From Bacteriovoracaceae bacterium (lineage in GTDB: Bacteria > Bdellovibrionota > Bacteriovoracia > Bacteriovoracales > Bacteriovoracaceae), in NCBI GenBank assembly GCA_016784965.1, contig JADHTQ010000007.1:51065-115064 (forward strand): a stretch of DNA of 64,000 nucleotides, given 5' to 3'. The translations under genes were made by a program, and so were the position numbers. Positions 36,408 through 44,684 of this stretch are shown in pieces. Numbering within the stretch: the first letter of the stretch is position 1; each line of letters opens with the position of its first letter. The notes under the pieces are model-generated. The model had not been told where the DNA came from and did no database searches. It saw only the letters and a program-made list of their open reading frames with translations.

Positions 36408-38272
36408 TTTAAATAACTACTCGCCACATATGCTAAAGTAGCAGGCCTTATACCATTTATACTTTTTAATTCTGAAAAAGTTTGTGGCATCACATTTTTT
36501 ATTCTCTGCCTACACTCAAACGAAATATTTTTAGACTTTGATAATTTTTTCCAATCTATATTTTGCATACTCAATCTTGAAACCTTATTTGTTTCAATAT
36601 GGGCCCTATTAATATAACCTTCATATTTACAAGAGATCGCCACTGCTTTTATTACTTTTTCATCAAATTTAGCACCAAATTGATCTAATTCGCCCTTTAA
36701 AACCTCTACAGCCTCTAGTTTTGACCTGCATACTAACTCCTTTAGAGTTATATTTTCTTCCAATGGTCCATAATTCATTTTTTTAAAATAATTACTCATA
36801 TCCTCGCTAACATTATAAGTTGTTTTTTCACAAAGCTTATATAAAAGATTAAACTCTTCCATGTAGAATGTCTGATACTTATCTATGTCTAAATCAAGAT
36901 CCATAGACCTTCTATATTTAAAAATTCTATTTATGGCATTATCTTCTCTAACATATAAACGATTCTCTGAGCGAGCTGTAAATAATCTATATGGCTCATT
37001 TAAATCTTTTGTCACCAAATCCTCTATCATTACACCTATATATGATGCATTCCTATCGAGTATCAGCTCCTTACTACTATCAATTAGTGATAATGAAGCA
37101 TTAATACCTGCCACAATCCCTTGTCCTGCAGCTTCTTCATATCCAGATGTTCCGTTTACTTGGCCAGCAAAATATAATCCCTTAATTTCGTTGTGTTCTA
37201 GTGTTCTACCTAAAGATCTAGTGTCAATTACATCATATTCAACAGCATATCCATAGATTTTGATCTCTACCTTCTCCAATCCCTCAATAGTTCTTAGAAA
37301 TTGTGTTTGAACCTCTTTTGGAAGGCTTGTTGAGAGACCATTTGGATATATTGTTTGTGCGTCTAACCCTTCTGGTTCTATAAAAACGTGATGTCCGTTT
37401 CTATCTGGATACCTAAAGGCCTTATCTTCAATGCTAGGACAGTACCGAGGCCCCACTCCTTGTATTTGTCCATTAAAAAGTGGCGATTTTTCTTTATTCT
37501 CTCTTATTATTGATAGTGTTTTTTCATTTGTTCGTGTCAAATAGCATGAAACTTGGTCTAAATTTCGCTCAGTGAAATTATGAGAATAATGAAAATTATT
37601 GGCAAACTCATCAGACTTTTGCTCATACATAACACTAAAATTTAAAGTTTTACTATCAAGTCTTGCGGGAGTTCCCGTTTTATATCTTTTGGTTTTAAGC
37701 TTTACACCGGCAAAAAATTTATCAAATTCTGCCGATGCACCTTTTCCGATTACGCCACCTACTGTGACATCCTCTCCTAGATGCATTATTGCATTAATAA
37801 ATGTTCCTGCAGTAATAATCAGCCTTTTAGAGGTATATTCATTGCCCTCACTGTCTGATAAAACGTATTGTCCACCCTCTTTAAGACGTACAATTTCAAC
37901 TTTATTTCTAGCAATTGTAATATTGCTTTTGGTTGTTAACATAACTTCAGCAAGCTTTGAGTAGTACTCCTTATCAACTTGTACACGTGTCGATTGAACT
38001 GCATATCCCTTTGACTGGTTAAGTGTCCTGTACTGAATCCCAGACAAGTCTGCCAGTTTTCCCATCAAACCACCTAAAGCATCAATTTCTCTTACAACTT
38101 GTCCCTTGCCAACTCCTCCAATTGCAGGATTACATGGCATGGAACCTATTTCTACATCTGAAAATGTTATAAGACAGACTTTTAAATCAAATTGGGCAGC
38201 AATCCATGCAGCCTCTATCCCAGCATGACCGCCACCAACAACAATAATGTCAAAATTGTTAAAATTTTTCAT
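36404..38272 (-). CDS. mnmG: tRNA uridine 5-carboxymethylaminomethyl modification enzyme MnmG (GidA)
   Basis: 622 aa, FAD-binding. N-terminal dinucleotide loop VVGGGHAGIEAAW (residues 11-23), IGSMPCNPAIGGVGKGQVVREIDALGG split across residues 42-69, and the GidA signature GTPARLDSKTLNF. It partners with MnmE to install the cmnm5 group at U34 of tRNAs, using methylene-THF and FAD. Overlaps rsmG by 4 nt; separated from mnmE by two cysteine-metabolism genes, which is unusual. Confidence 0.96.
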   Translation of the reverse strand: MKNFNNFDIIVVGGGHAGIEAAWIAAQFDLKVCLITFSDVEIGSMPCNPAIGGVGKGQVVREIDALGGLMGKLADLSGIQYRTLNQSKGYAVQSTRVQVDKEYYSKLAEVMLTTKSNITIARNKVEIVRLKEGGQYVLSDSEGNEYTSKRLIITAGTFINAIMHLGEDVTVGGVIGKGASAEFDKFFAGVKLKTKRYKTGTPARLDSKTLNFSVMYEQKSDEFANNFHYSHNFTERNLDQVSCYLTRTNEKTLSIIRENKEKSPLFNGQIQGVGPRYCPSIEDKAFRYPDRNGHHVFIEPEGLDAQTIYPNGLSTSLPKEVQTQFLRTIEGLEKVEIKIYGYAVEYDVIDTRSLGRTLEHNEIKGLYFAGQVNGTSGYEEAAGQGIVAGINASLSLIDSSKELILDRNASYIGVMIEDLVTKDLNEPYRLFTARSENRLYVREDNAINRIFKYRRSMDLDLDIDKYQTFYMEEFNLLYKLCEKTTYNVSEDMSNYFKKMNYGPLEENITLKELVCRSKLEAVEVLKGELDQFGAKFDEKVIKAVAISCKYEGYINRAHIETNKVSRLSMQNIDWKKLSKSKNISFECRQRIKNVMPQTFSELKSINGIRPATLAYVASSYLK

Positions 38273-38286
38273 AAATTAACTCAACT

Positions 38287-38302
38287 TGTTCCACGTGGAA
38301 CA
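38287..38302. promoter_or_regulatory. parS: parS site 2 (upstream of mnmG)
   Basis: A second perfect TGTTCCACGTGGAACA, 15 bp upstream of the mnmG start in the 90-bp gap to the cystathionine-type gene. 2.5 kb from parS 1. ParB bound here could also affect mnmG transcription. Confidence 0.95.
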
Positions 38303-38362
38303 ATATATCTAAAAAAGACACTCAGTTCTATACACCAATTTTTGATTTATATATAGTAGAAA

Positions 38363-39526
38363 TTAACCTATTTTCGAGAAAGCATTATCTAGATCGTCTA
38401 TCAGATCCTCTGCTTCTTCAATACCGATTGATAAGCGTATTAAATTATTGGTTATTCCTAGTGATTTTCTTAGATCATCGGGAACAGATGCGTGGGTCAT
38501 GATTGCAGGATGTTCAATTAAAGATTCTACTCCTCCTAAACTCTCGGCCAAAATAAATAATTTTGTGCTCTCTAAGAATTTCCTCGACTCCTTTAATCCT
38601 CCCTTGAGATAAAATGTTACAACACCTCCTGCTCCTGTTGTTTGCTTTTTCATTACCTCATAGTCTGGATGGCTTGGGTGACCGGGATAAAGCACTTTTT
38701 CAACAAGTGGGTGATTTATCAAAAAGTCGACCACTTTATTGGCATTTTCTTCATGTCTACTCATTCTCAGCGCCAAAGTTTTAATACCTCTAAGAACCAA
38801 CCAACTGTCCATCGGTCCAAGAATAGCTCCAATAGAATTTGATAGATATGCCAATTTCTCAGCCAGCTCATCATTATTAAGTGTAAGAATTCCAGCTACA
38901 ACATCTGAATGCCCATTTAAATATTTGGTTGCACTGTGGATTATAATATCAGTACCAAAGTCTGCAGGCTTTTGGAAAAATGGACTAAGGAATGTGTTAT
39001 CTACTACCGTTAATATCCCGTGTTCATGGGCAATATCATTGATACTCTTTAAATCTACAACTTTTAAGGTTGGATTTGTTGGAGTTTCTACCCATATACA
39101 CTTTGTGTTTGGCTCTATATGATCCCTAACTTTTGCATCATCTCTTAAATCTAAAAAAGTAAATTGAATTCCAAAGGTTTGAAACACTTGATCAAACAGT
39201 CGGAATGTCCCTCCATAACAGTCATCTGAACAAATTATATGATCATTGGGTTCAAAAAAGTGCATCAAAGTAGAAACTGCTGCACATCCCGATGAAAATG
39301 CAAGACCATACTTCATATTCTCTAGCTCAGCAACGCACTGCGCCAGCGCGCTTCTTGTTGGATTATGGGTTCGTGAGTACTCATATCCTCTATTTTTTCC
39401 AGGAGACTCTTGAGCATAAGTACTAGTTTGAAATATAGGTGGAATCACCGCGCCAGTAGTCTTTTCAGGATCCTGTCCATGTCTAATTGCTCTAGTTGCA
39501 AAACCATAATTTGAGTTATTTGTCAT
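38363..39526 (-). CDS. Cystathionine gamma-synthase/lyase-family PLP enzyme
   Basis: 387 aa, Cys/Met-metabolism PLP family. YEYSRTHNPTRSALAQCVAE and FSSGCAAVSTLMHF are phosphate-binding features. The PLP lysine is in SATKYLNGHSDVVAG, and ESLGGVESLIEHPAIMTHAS is the conserved C-terminal signature. Such enzymes act as MetB (gamma-synthase) or MccB/CTH (gamma-lyase). Its partner next door is a cystathionine beta-synthase/cysteine synthase-like enzyme, as in mccA-mccB pairs for reverse transsulphuration, which favours lyase activity. The exact direction cannot be settled from sequence alone. Confidence 0.9.
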   Translation of the reverse strand: MTNNSNYGFATRAIRHGQDPEKTTGAVIPPIFQTSTYAQESPGKNRGYEYSRTHNPTRSALAQCVAELENMKYGLAFSSGCAAVSTLMHFFEPNDHIICSDDCYGGTFRLFDQVFQTFGIQFTFLDLRDDAKVRDHIEPNTKCIWVETPTNPTLKVVDLKSINDIAHEHGILTVVDNTFLSPFFQKPADFGTDIIIHSATKYLNGHSDVVAGILTLNNDELAEKLAYLSNSIGAILGPMDSWLVLRGIKTLALRMSRHEENANKVVDFLINHPLVEKVLYPGHPSHPDYEVMKKQTTGAGGVVTFYLKGGLKESRKFLESTKLFILAESLGGVESLIEHPAIMTHASVPDDLRKSLGITNNLIRLSIGIEEAEDLIDDLDNAFSKIG

Positions 39527-39536
39527 TTTTTTCCGC

Positions 39537-40511
39537 CTATATAATTTTATTATCTTTTAACCACTCATCATTGTATATCTTGCTTAAATAATTATGACTG
39601 GAGTCTGGTACAATGGCCACAATGGTCTTATTTTCACCCTTTATTTTCATGTATTTTGCGGCCGCTGCTACAATTGCTCCAGCAGATGTACCCGCAAATA
39701 CCCCCTCTTCTTTTAAAAGCCTTCTGCTTAATAAAAAGGCCTCTTGGTCTGAAACTGTATAAGCATAATCCACTAGACTTGCATCAAAATAAGGTGGTAT
39801 ATAGTCCTCGCCTATCCCCTCCACTAGAAAGCTTCCAGCTTCTTTTTTCTCACCTGTGTTTATATACTCTGCTAGTATAGATCCCTCTGGATCTGCTAGT
39901 ACTATATCAATACTTTTGTTTTTTTCTTTTAAATACCTTCCACATCCAGAGATTGTGCCTCCAGAGCCTGCACCGGCGACAAAAGCATCAACTTTTCCTT
40001 CCATTTGTTGCCAAATTTCTGGAGCTGTATTGTTATAGTGGGCCATTTGATTATGTTCATTATTAAACTGATTAATGTATACACTGTTTGGAGTTTCTTT
40101 TTGGATAGTATAGGCCAAATTGCTGTAATAATCGGGATGCTCAGGACCGACATCACTTCTTGTCATTATAATTTTAGCACCCATTGCATTTAAAATACTA
40201 ACCTTTTCAGCACTCATCTTATCAGGAATAACAAAAATCGTTTTAAAATCCTTTGAGATAGACATCATGGCAAGCCCTATACCGGTATTTCCAGCTGTGG
40301 CCTCAATTATTGTACCACCTTCTTTTATTTCACCTTTTTCAATTGCCTTCTGAATCAAATACTTGCCAATTCTATCTTTAATTGAGCCTCCAGGATTATA
40401 GTACTCCAGCTTCAGGTATAGATCTCCGGGAAGGTCTCTGCAAATTTTGTTGACTTTGACTATTGGTGTGTTGCCTATTAAGTCGGTAACATTTTCTACT
40501 ACATCTCTCAT
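39537..40511 (-). CDS. Cysteine synthase / cystathionine beta-synthase-like PLP enzyme
   Basis: 324 aa from the ATG at 40511, with GGAG 6 nt upstream; an in-frame ATG five codons earlier is less likely. PLP fold type II: TDLIGNTPIVKV, the Schiff-base Lys in NPGGSIKDRIG, substrate loop EATAGNTGIGLAM, and GAGSGGTISGCG phosphate loop. No CBS or regulatory domain. It could be CysK, CysM or an MccA/CBS-type enzyme; pairing with the gene at 38363 suggests homocysteine-to-cysteine conversion. Gap to its neighbour is 10 nt, so one operon. Confidence 0.88.
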   Translation of the reverse strand: MRDVVENVTDLIGNTPIVKVNKICRDLPGDLYLKLEYYNPGGSIKDRIGKYLIQKAIEKGEIKEGGTIIEATAGNTGIGLAMMSISKDFKTIFVIPDKMSAEKVSILNAMGAKIIMTRSDVGPEHPDYYSNLAYTIQKETPNSVYINQFNNEHNQMAHYNNTAPEIWQQMEGKVDAFVAGAGSGGTISGCGRYLKEKNKSIDIVLADPEGSILAEYINTGEKKEAGSFLVEGIGEDYIPPYFDASLVDYAYTVSDQEAFLLSRRLLKEEGVFAGTSAGAIVAAAAKYMKIKGENKTIVAIVPDSSHNYLSKIYNDEWLKDNKII

Positions 40512-40580
40512 AATGGGCTCCAGCATGCACTTTTTTAGTTGGTTTCGTTGTGTGAGTATTGAATAATACGTCTATTAAAT

Positions 40581-42188
40581 TTATTTGCCTATGCAAAAAT
40601 TATCAAAAATTGAATTTAAAACATCGTCAGCAGAGACTATACCAATTAGTTCTTCGATCTTGCTTTGTAGAATATTTAATTCTGAGGAAATTATGGCAAC
40701 ATCATTTTCTGTGTGTAGTACATCTTTTAATTTTTTGGTTTGGAAATATATTTGTTTAATTGCTTGGCGCTGTCTGCCTATTAATATTGGGTTTTGCTCA
40801 CATATTTGTGAGTATTTTTTTTCAATAAAGCTTAGTAAGACCTCTTCTTTCACTTGTTTTGGTCCTATAGGACCATTAAATATTTTTTCTGGTTCTATAG
40901 GACCACCATTTTTTAAATTTGGTCCTATAGGACCACAACTTTTTTGAACTGGTTCTATAGGACCACTGTTTTTTAAATCTGGTCCTATAGGACCATTTTT
41001 TAAAGTTTTTGGTTCTATAGGACCAACACTTATTTTTTTTGGTTCTATAGGACCACTTTTAACATTTTTTGGTCCTATAGAACCACTGGCGATAGAAACT
41101 TCTGATAAGTCCATATAGACAGCACTTTTATACTTAGGCACTCCCGTTAAAGACTGAAATTTATCAATAAATCCTTCCTTATCAGCATGTGTTACCACCA
41201 ATAGATCAAATTCAACATCTTCAATCTTTGTAAATTCGTCCGATTTAGTTTCAAATGGATTAACTATCAAAATTTTATAAAAAGCATTTTCAATTAATTT
41301 AAACGTTTGAGAAATACCAATGTGTTCAACTTTATTTTTTGTGCTTCTTATCCCTGCAGTATCAATTAATCTAAAATCAGTATCCTTGATACTTATATAT
41401 TCACTAATGTAGTCAGTAGTCGTCCCATGTATCTCTGTTACAATAGCTCTTCTCATCTTTAACAATCTGTTAAATAAGGAACTCTTACCTGCGTTTGTTT
41501 GTCCTAGCAAAATAATCGTTGGTGACAATAATGAAGATACTTCTGTCTTTGTTCTTTGGTTTAACCACTCAATAAGGCCTGCAAATTGATCAAACTTTAT
41601 ACTTAATTCATCTTTTGCAGCTTTTTCACCAATATCTTCAACAAAATCGATAGATAATTCTAAAGCCGCTTTTAAATCAACAAATGCACTATATAATTTT
41701 AAGTAATTTTTATGTATTTCCCCTTGCAGTGCCATTATCCCTTGGTTTAATACAAGTGGAGTTTTGGCGTTTAAAAATAGATCTAATCCCTCGATTTGTG
41801 ATACCGACAATTTCTTGTTTAAATATGCTCTGTAAGTAAATTCACCGGGCATTGCTAATCTAAAAGTATTATTTTTGGTAAATAACTCTAATATTCTATA
41901 TACATTCAATTTATTACCGTGCACTGATATCTCAAGAACATTTTCTCCAGTATAGCTATTTGGCCCTTTGAAAAAAATAATCATGGCGCTATCTATTGTA
42001 GTCGTTCCATCAATAATTTCTGTTAAGTAACATTTTCTTGGCCCTATCAAAGATAGATCCTTTTTGAAAAAAATGTTTAAAGAATTTAGATTTGAAAAAC
42101 CACTACAGCGAATTACGCTTATTGCAGTATTTGTGTCATTCCCAGAACTACAAGCAATAATTGGTGAGTTTTTGGGCATTACACTCAT
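40581..42188 (-). CDS. mnmE: tRNA modification GTPase MnmE with repeat insertion
   Basis: 535 aa, against about 455 normally. N-terminal THF-binding domain, G1 GQTNAGKSSLFN (229-240), G2 GTTTD (255-259), G3 DTAGI (276-280), and C-terminal FCIGK with the catalytic Cys. The extra length is an eight-unit, 10-residue repeat (GPI[G/E]P plus five variable residues, about 369-448) placed between the G5 strand (YMDLSE) and the last G-domain helix (EEVLLSFIEKK). G4 reads THAD (333-336) where NKxD is usual. Works with MnmG at U34. It is 8 nt after yidC. The repeat's DNA is described separately. Confidence 0.92.
   Translation of the reverse strand: MSVMPKNSPIIACSSGNDTNTAISVIRCSGFSNLNSLNIFFKKDLSLIGPRKCYLTEIIDGTTTIDSAMIIFFKGPNSYTGENVLEISVHGNKLNVYRILELFTKNNTFRLAMPGEFTYRAYLNKKLSVSQIEGLDLFLNAKTPLVLNQGIMALQGEIHKNYLKLYSAFVDLKAALELSIDFVEDIGEKAAKDELSIKFDQFAGLIEWLNQRTKTEVSSLLSPTIILLGQTNAGKSSLFNRLLKMRRAIVTEIHGTTTDYISEYISIKDTDFRLIDTAGIRSTKNKVEHIGISQTFKLIENAFYKILIVNPFETKSDEFTKIEDVEFDLLVVTHADKEGFIDKFQSLTGVPKYKSAVYMDLSEVSIASGSIGPKNVKSGPIEPKKISVGPIEPKTLKNGPIGPDLKNSGPIEPVQKSCGPIGPNLKNGGPIEPEKIFNGPIGPKQVKEEVLLSFIEKKYSQICEQNPILIGRQRQAIKQIYFQTKKLKDVLHTENDVAIISSELNILQSKIEELIGIVSADDVLNSIFDNFCIGK
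40861..41100. repeat. Eight-unit 30-bp array of 14-bp palindrome-like sites inside mnmE
   Basis: Units begin exactly at 40861, 40891, 40921, 40951, 40981, 41011, 41041 and 41071. Each starts with a 14-bp core: GGTCCTATAGGACC (perfect palindrome, units 1, 3, 5), GGTTCTATAGGACC (units 2, 4, 6, 7) or its reverse complement GGTCCTATAGAACC (unit 8), then 16 bp of variable AT-rich sequence. Spacing of 30 bp is close to three helical turns, so all cores lie near one DNA face. In the protein it reads as GPIGP/GPIEP blocks. Cores are far better conserved than spacers. I see no other copies in the window. Confidence 0.95.
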
Positions 42189-42196
42189 TGCAAACT

Positions 42197-43687
42197 TTAT
42201 TTTACTACCTTATAGGTAAAATATTGTTGAATCATTCCAAAAATAGAAGATGCAAAGAAATATAGACAAAGACCCGATGGCAAATCTTTCATAATAAATC
42301 CAAAAAATAGTGGCATAAACATCATTATTTTTTGTTGTGTTGGATCTGGGCTAGCAGAGCTTGGCATAAATTTTTGTTGTACAACCATCGTAAGGGCCAT
42401 TAAAATCGGTAAGATAAAATATGGGTCTTTGATACTTAGATCTTGAATCCAACCAAAGAAAGGCTCACCTACAAGTTCTACAGCGGAGTTGAACACCCTA
42501 TACATAGCAAAGAACACTGGCATTTGTAGAAGCAGTGGAAAACAACCTCCTAAAGGATTCACTTTATTCTTTTTAAAGAGCTCCATTGTCTCTTTTTGTA
42601 CTCTTTGAGTATCATTTTTATATTTTTCTTTTATCTTATTAATTTGAGGTTGAATAATTTGCATTTTTTTCATGCTTTTAAATGATTTAAACTGCAATGG
42701 GAACATCAACATTCTAACTAATAAAGTGATTAAGATAATCGCAATCCCATAATTTGGGATTATCGTATAACAAAACTGCAGTCCTCTTAGAATTGGAACT
42801 GCTAAAATTGCAAAAATACCAAAATCTACAGATAGCTCTAAACTATCCTTTAAGCTTGCAAGGTGATCGTAGTCTTTTTTAGTAAAAATAATATTTGTAT
42901 TAAACTCGTTTGATTTGTGAATCAAATCAATTACAGCAGTACCATCTTTTTTTACTGTATATTTCACTAAAGACTTATTATCAAAAATTATAGCAAACAA
43001 ATGATAATTAAAATCAAGTCCAAACCACTTTATAGGTCCCTCTACATACTCTTCATCACCTACATTGTAGCGCTCAGTATCTTCCTCTCCAAAAACAACG
43101 TACTGTCTCATCTGTCTATTAGATAATTCTTTTGCCTTTGATGAAAAGGTTACTCTGTATTTGTAAGGAATATTTGAGGATAGTTTTAATCTGAATTTTC
43201 CGTTATTTTGTATTAAACCAGTTAAAGCAATACCGAATTGGCTATTTTGTCCAACAATCTTGTCTTGTGAACTCAAATCTTTTTTAATAGCAAAATTAAC
43301 TCTGCTTATTTGTCCATTGTCATGAATTAGCTCAATCCTTAAAGACTCTTGTTCTTCGGTGTTTCCTGTTAACGCTAAGAAATTAAATTTTTCACTCTTG
43401 CTCCAAGCATTGTTAATACTTAGATCACTGGAAAGAGTTAATTGACTTGTATCATTTTTTACTATGTGCTTTTCTAATTTATAATCTGTAAAATCAACTT
43501 TCTGTTTTATTACTTCTTTTTGAATTACTTCCTTTTTTGGTACAACAACTTCCTTTTTGCTTATCTCCTGTTTAGTTTGTACATTTGTACGTGCAGGAGG
43601 CTTAGGAGCAAAATACATTTGCCAAACTATTAACACTATCCCTGATAGTATAACTGCTAGAAATGCTCGTTTCTGTTCTGAACCCAT
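42197..43687 (-). CDS. yidC: Membrane protein insertase YidC
   Basis: 496 aa, Gram-negative type. TM1 (FLAVILSGIVLIVWQMYFAP), a Lys-rich linker, the periplasmic beta-sandwich P1 domain (about residues 75-285), then five-TM core: YTIIPNYGIAIILITLLVRM with the conserved Arg, cytosolic coiled coil (MKKMQIIQPQINKIKEKYK), NPLGGCFPLLLQMPVFFAMY and the C-terminal helices. Inserts membrane proteins such as F0 subunits alone or with SecYEG. Follows yidD and rnpA in the standard order. Confidence 0.95.
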   Translation of the reverse strand: MGSEQKRAFLAVILSGIVLIVWQMYFAPKPPARTNVQTKQEISKKEVVVPKKEVIQKEVIKQKVDFTDYKLEKHIVKNDTSQLTLSSDLSINNAWSKSEKFNFLALTGNTEEQESLRIELIHDNGQISRVNFAIKKDLSSQDKIVGQNSQFGIALTGLIQNNGKFRLKLSSNIPYKYRVTFSSKAKELSNRQMRQYVVFGEEDTERYNVGDEEYVEGPIKWFGLDFNYHLFAIIFDNKSLVKYTVKKDGTAVIDLIHKSNEFNTNIIFTKKDYDHLASLKDSLELSVDFGIFAILAVPILRGLQFCYTIIPNYGIAIILITLLVRMLMFPLQFKSFKSMKKMQIIQPQINKIKEKYKNDTQRVQKETMELFKKNKVNPLGGCFPLLLQMPVFFAMYRVFNSAVELVGEPFFGWIQDLSIKDPYFILPILMALTMVVQQKFMPSSASPDPTQQKIMMFMPLFFGFIMKDLPSGLCLYFFASSIFGMIQQYFTYKVVK

Positions 43688-43716
43688 TTTTATAAAACTC
43701 CGACTATAAAAGGTTT

Positions 43717-43935
43717 TTAAAGCTCACTAGGTATGGGGTCATAGCCCCCTTCATGAAATGGATGGCATTTTAAAATTCTTATACTTGAATACCACAATGC
43801 TTGAAAAAAATTAAATTTATCAAAACATTCAATTGTATATTGAGAACAACTTGGATAAAATCTGCATCTGTCTCCAAGAAGCGGTGATATTAACCATTGA
43901 TACACTCTTATTAAAAATACAATTGCTTTATTCAT
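43717..43935 (-). CDS. yidD: Membrane protein insertion efficiency factor YidD
   Basis: 72 aa. YQWLISPLLGDRCRFYPSCS, followed by QYTIECFDKFN, is the complete YidD signature, with three conserved Cys. It assists YidC at the inner membrane. Gene order rpmH-rnpA-yidD-yidC is conserved in many bacteria. Confidence 0.95.
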   Translation of the reverse strand: MNKAIVFLIRVYQWLISPLLGDRCRFYPSCSQYTIECFDKFNFFQALWYSSIRILKCHPFHEGGYDPIPSEL

Positions 43936-43960
43936 TTACTGTTACCGTGATAAAAATTAT

Positions 43961-44320
43961 TTAAATTTTACAAAAAATTTGCTCCAATGAATTTTTTATG
44001 TTCATCTCTGCACTTTTTTGGTCTTGGAAAAACTTATTAATATTAGGTGAAACCACAAATAAAATATCAATTCCTAAGTAGCGATAATTGGATAACCGGA
44101 AAAATTCTCTTATGATCCTTTTTATCCTATTTCTTCTGATAGCTTTTCCCACTTTTTTGGAAACGCTTATTCCAATCCTTGTATTAGTTTGATTTAAACG
44201 GGATTTCTTCCAATATCCAATAACTATCTTCTGTTTACTGCGATTGCTTCCACTTTTTAAATGACTAAAATCCTGTAACGAAGTTAAGCGAAAGTCCTTA
44301 CAGAAATTATTTTTTAGCAC
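43961..44320 (-). CDS. rnpA: Ribonuclease P protein component
   Basis: 119 aa basic protein. RIGISVSKKVGKAIRRNRIK is the RnpA signature. It binds the RNase P RNA and helps 5' processing of tRNAs. Start is GTG at 44320, 3 nt after the rpmH stop, with no strong Shine-Dalgarno, so it is likely translated by coupling to rpmH. Confidence 0.93.
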   Translation of the reverse strand: MLKNNFCKDFRLTSLQDFSHLKSGSNRSKQKIVIGYWKKSRLNQTNTRIGISVSKKVGKAIRRNRIKRIIREFFRLSNYRYLGIDILFVVSPNINKFFQDQKSAEMNIKNSLEQIFCKI

Positions 44321-44323
44321 TAC

Positions 44324-44473
44324 TTACTTAGAACCGGTTGATACTGCAAGTCTTTTTCTTCCTTTGGCCCTTCTTCTATTAATGATGTTCTTGCCACCTG
44401 GTCCGGCCATTCTTTTCAAAAATCCATGTACTCTAAGACGCTTCTTACGTTTTGGTTGCCATGTTCTTTTCAT
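44324..44473 (-). CDS. rpmH: 50S ribosomal protein L34
   Basis: 49 aa: begins [20 protein letters not shown], then [20 protein letters not shown] and ends RLAVSTGSK. The L34 pattern (KRTxQPxxxxRxRxHGFxxRM) is clear; GPGG replaces the more usual TxxG, which is a small variation. GGAG lies 7 nt before the ATG. Divergent from dnaA with 211 bp between starts, the standard left edge of an origin region. Confidence 0.97.
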   Translation of the reverse strand: MKRTWQPKRKKRLRVHGFLKRMAGPGGKNIINRRRAKGRKRLAVSTGSK

Positions 44474-44684
44474 CTTAAAACTCCAATATCTATTGTTATT
44501 ATGGCCCTTATTTAAACCTTAACTTTACAATCTTCTCTGTAAAAGGTCAATGCCCTTTAGGCTTCGCAAAAAATAAAAATATAAATATAAGGTACTTTTT
44601 AAAATTTGGTTGCAACAAAGTCTTTTGCGATGTATGAATATTGCTCTCAAACACGACCTTTTTTTTAATGAGGGTATTGCCAAT

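Noticed and set aside
40585..40947. Plus-strand open frame of 120 codons across the mnmE repeat
   Set aside because: It is the antisense of mnmE; its GPIGP-like content arises from the palindromic repeat.
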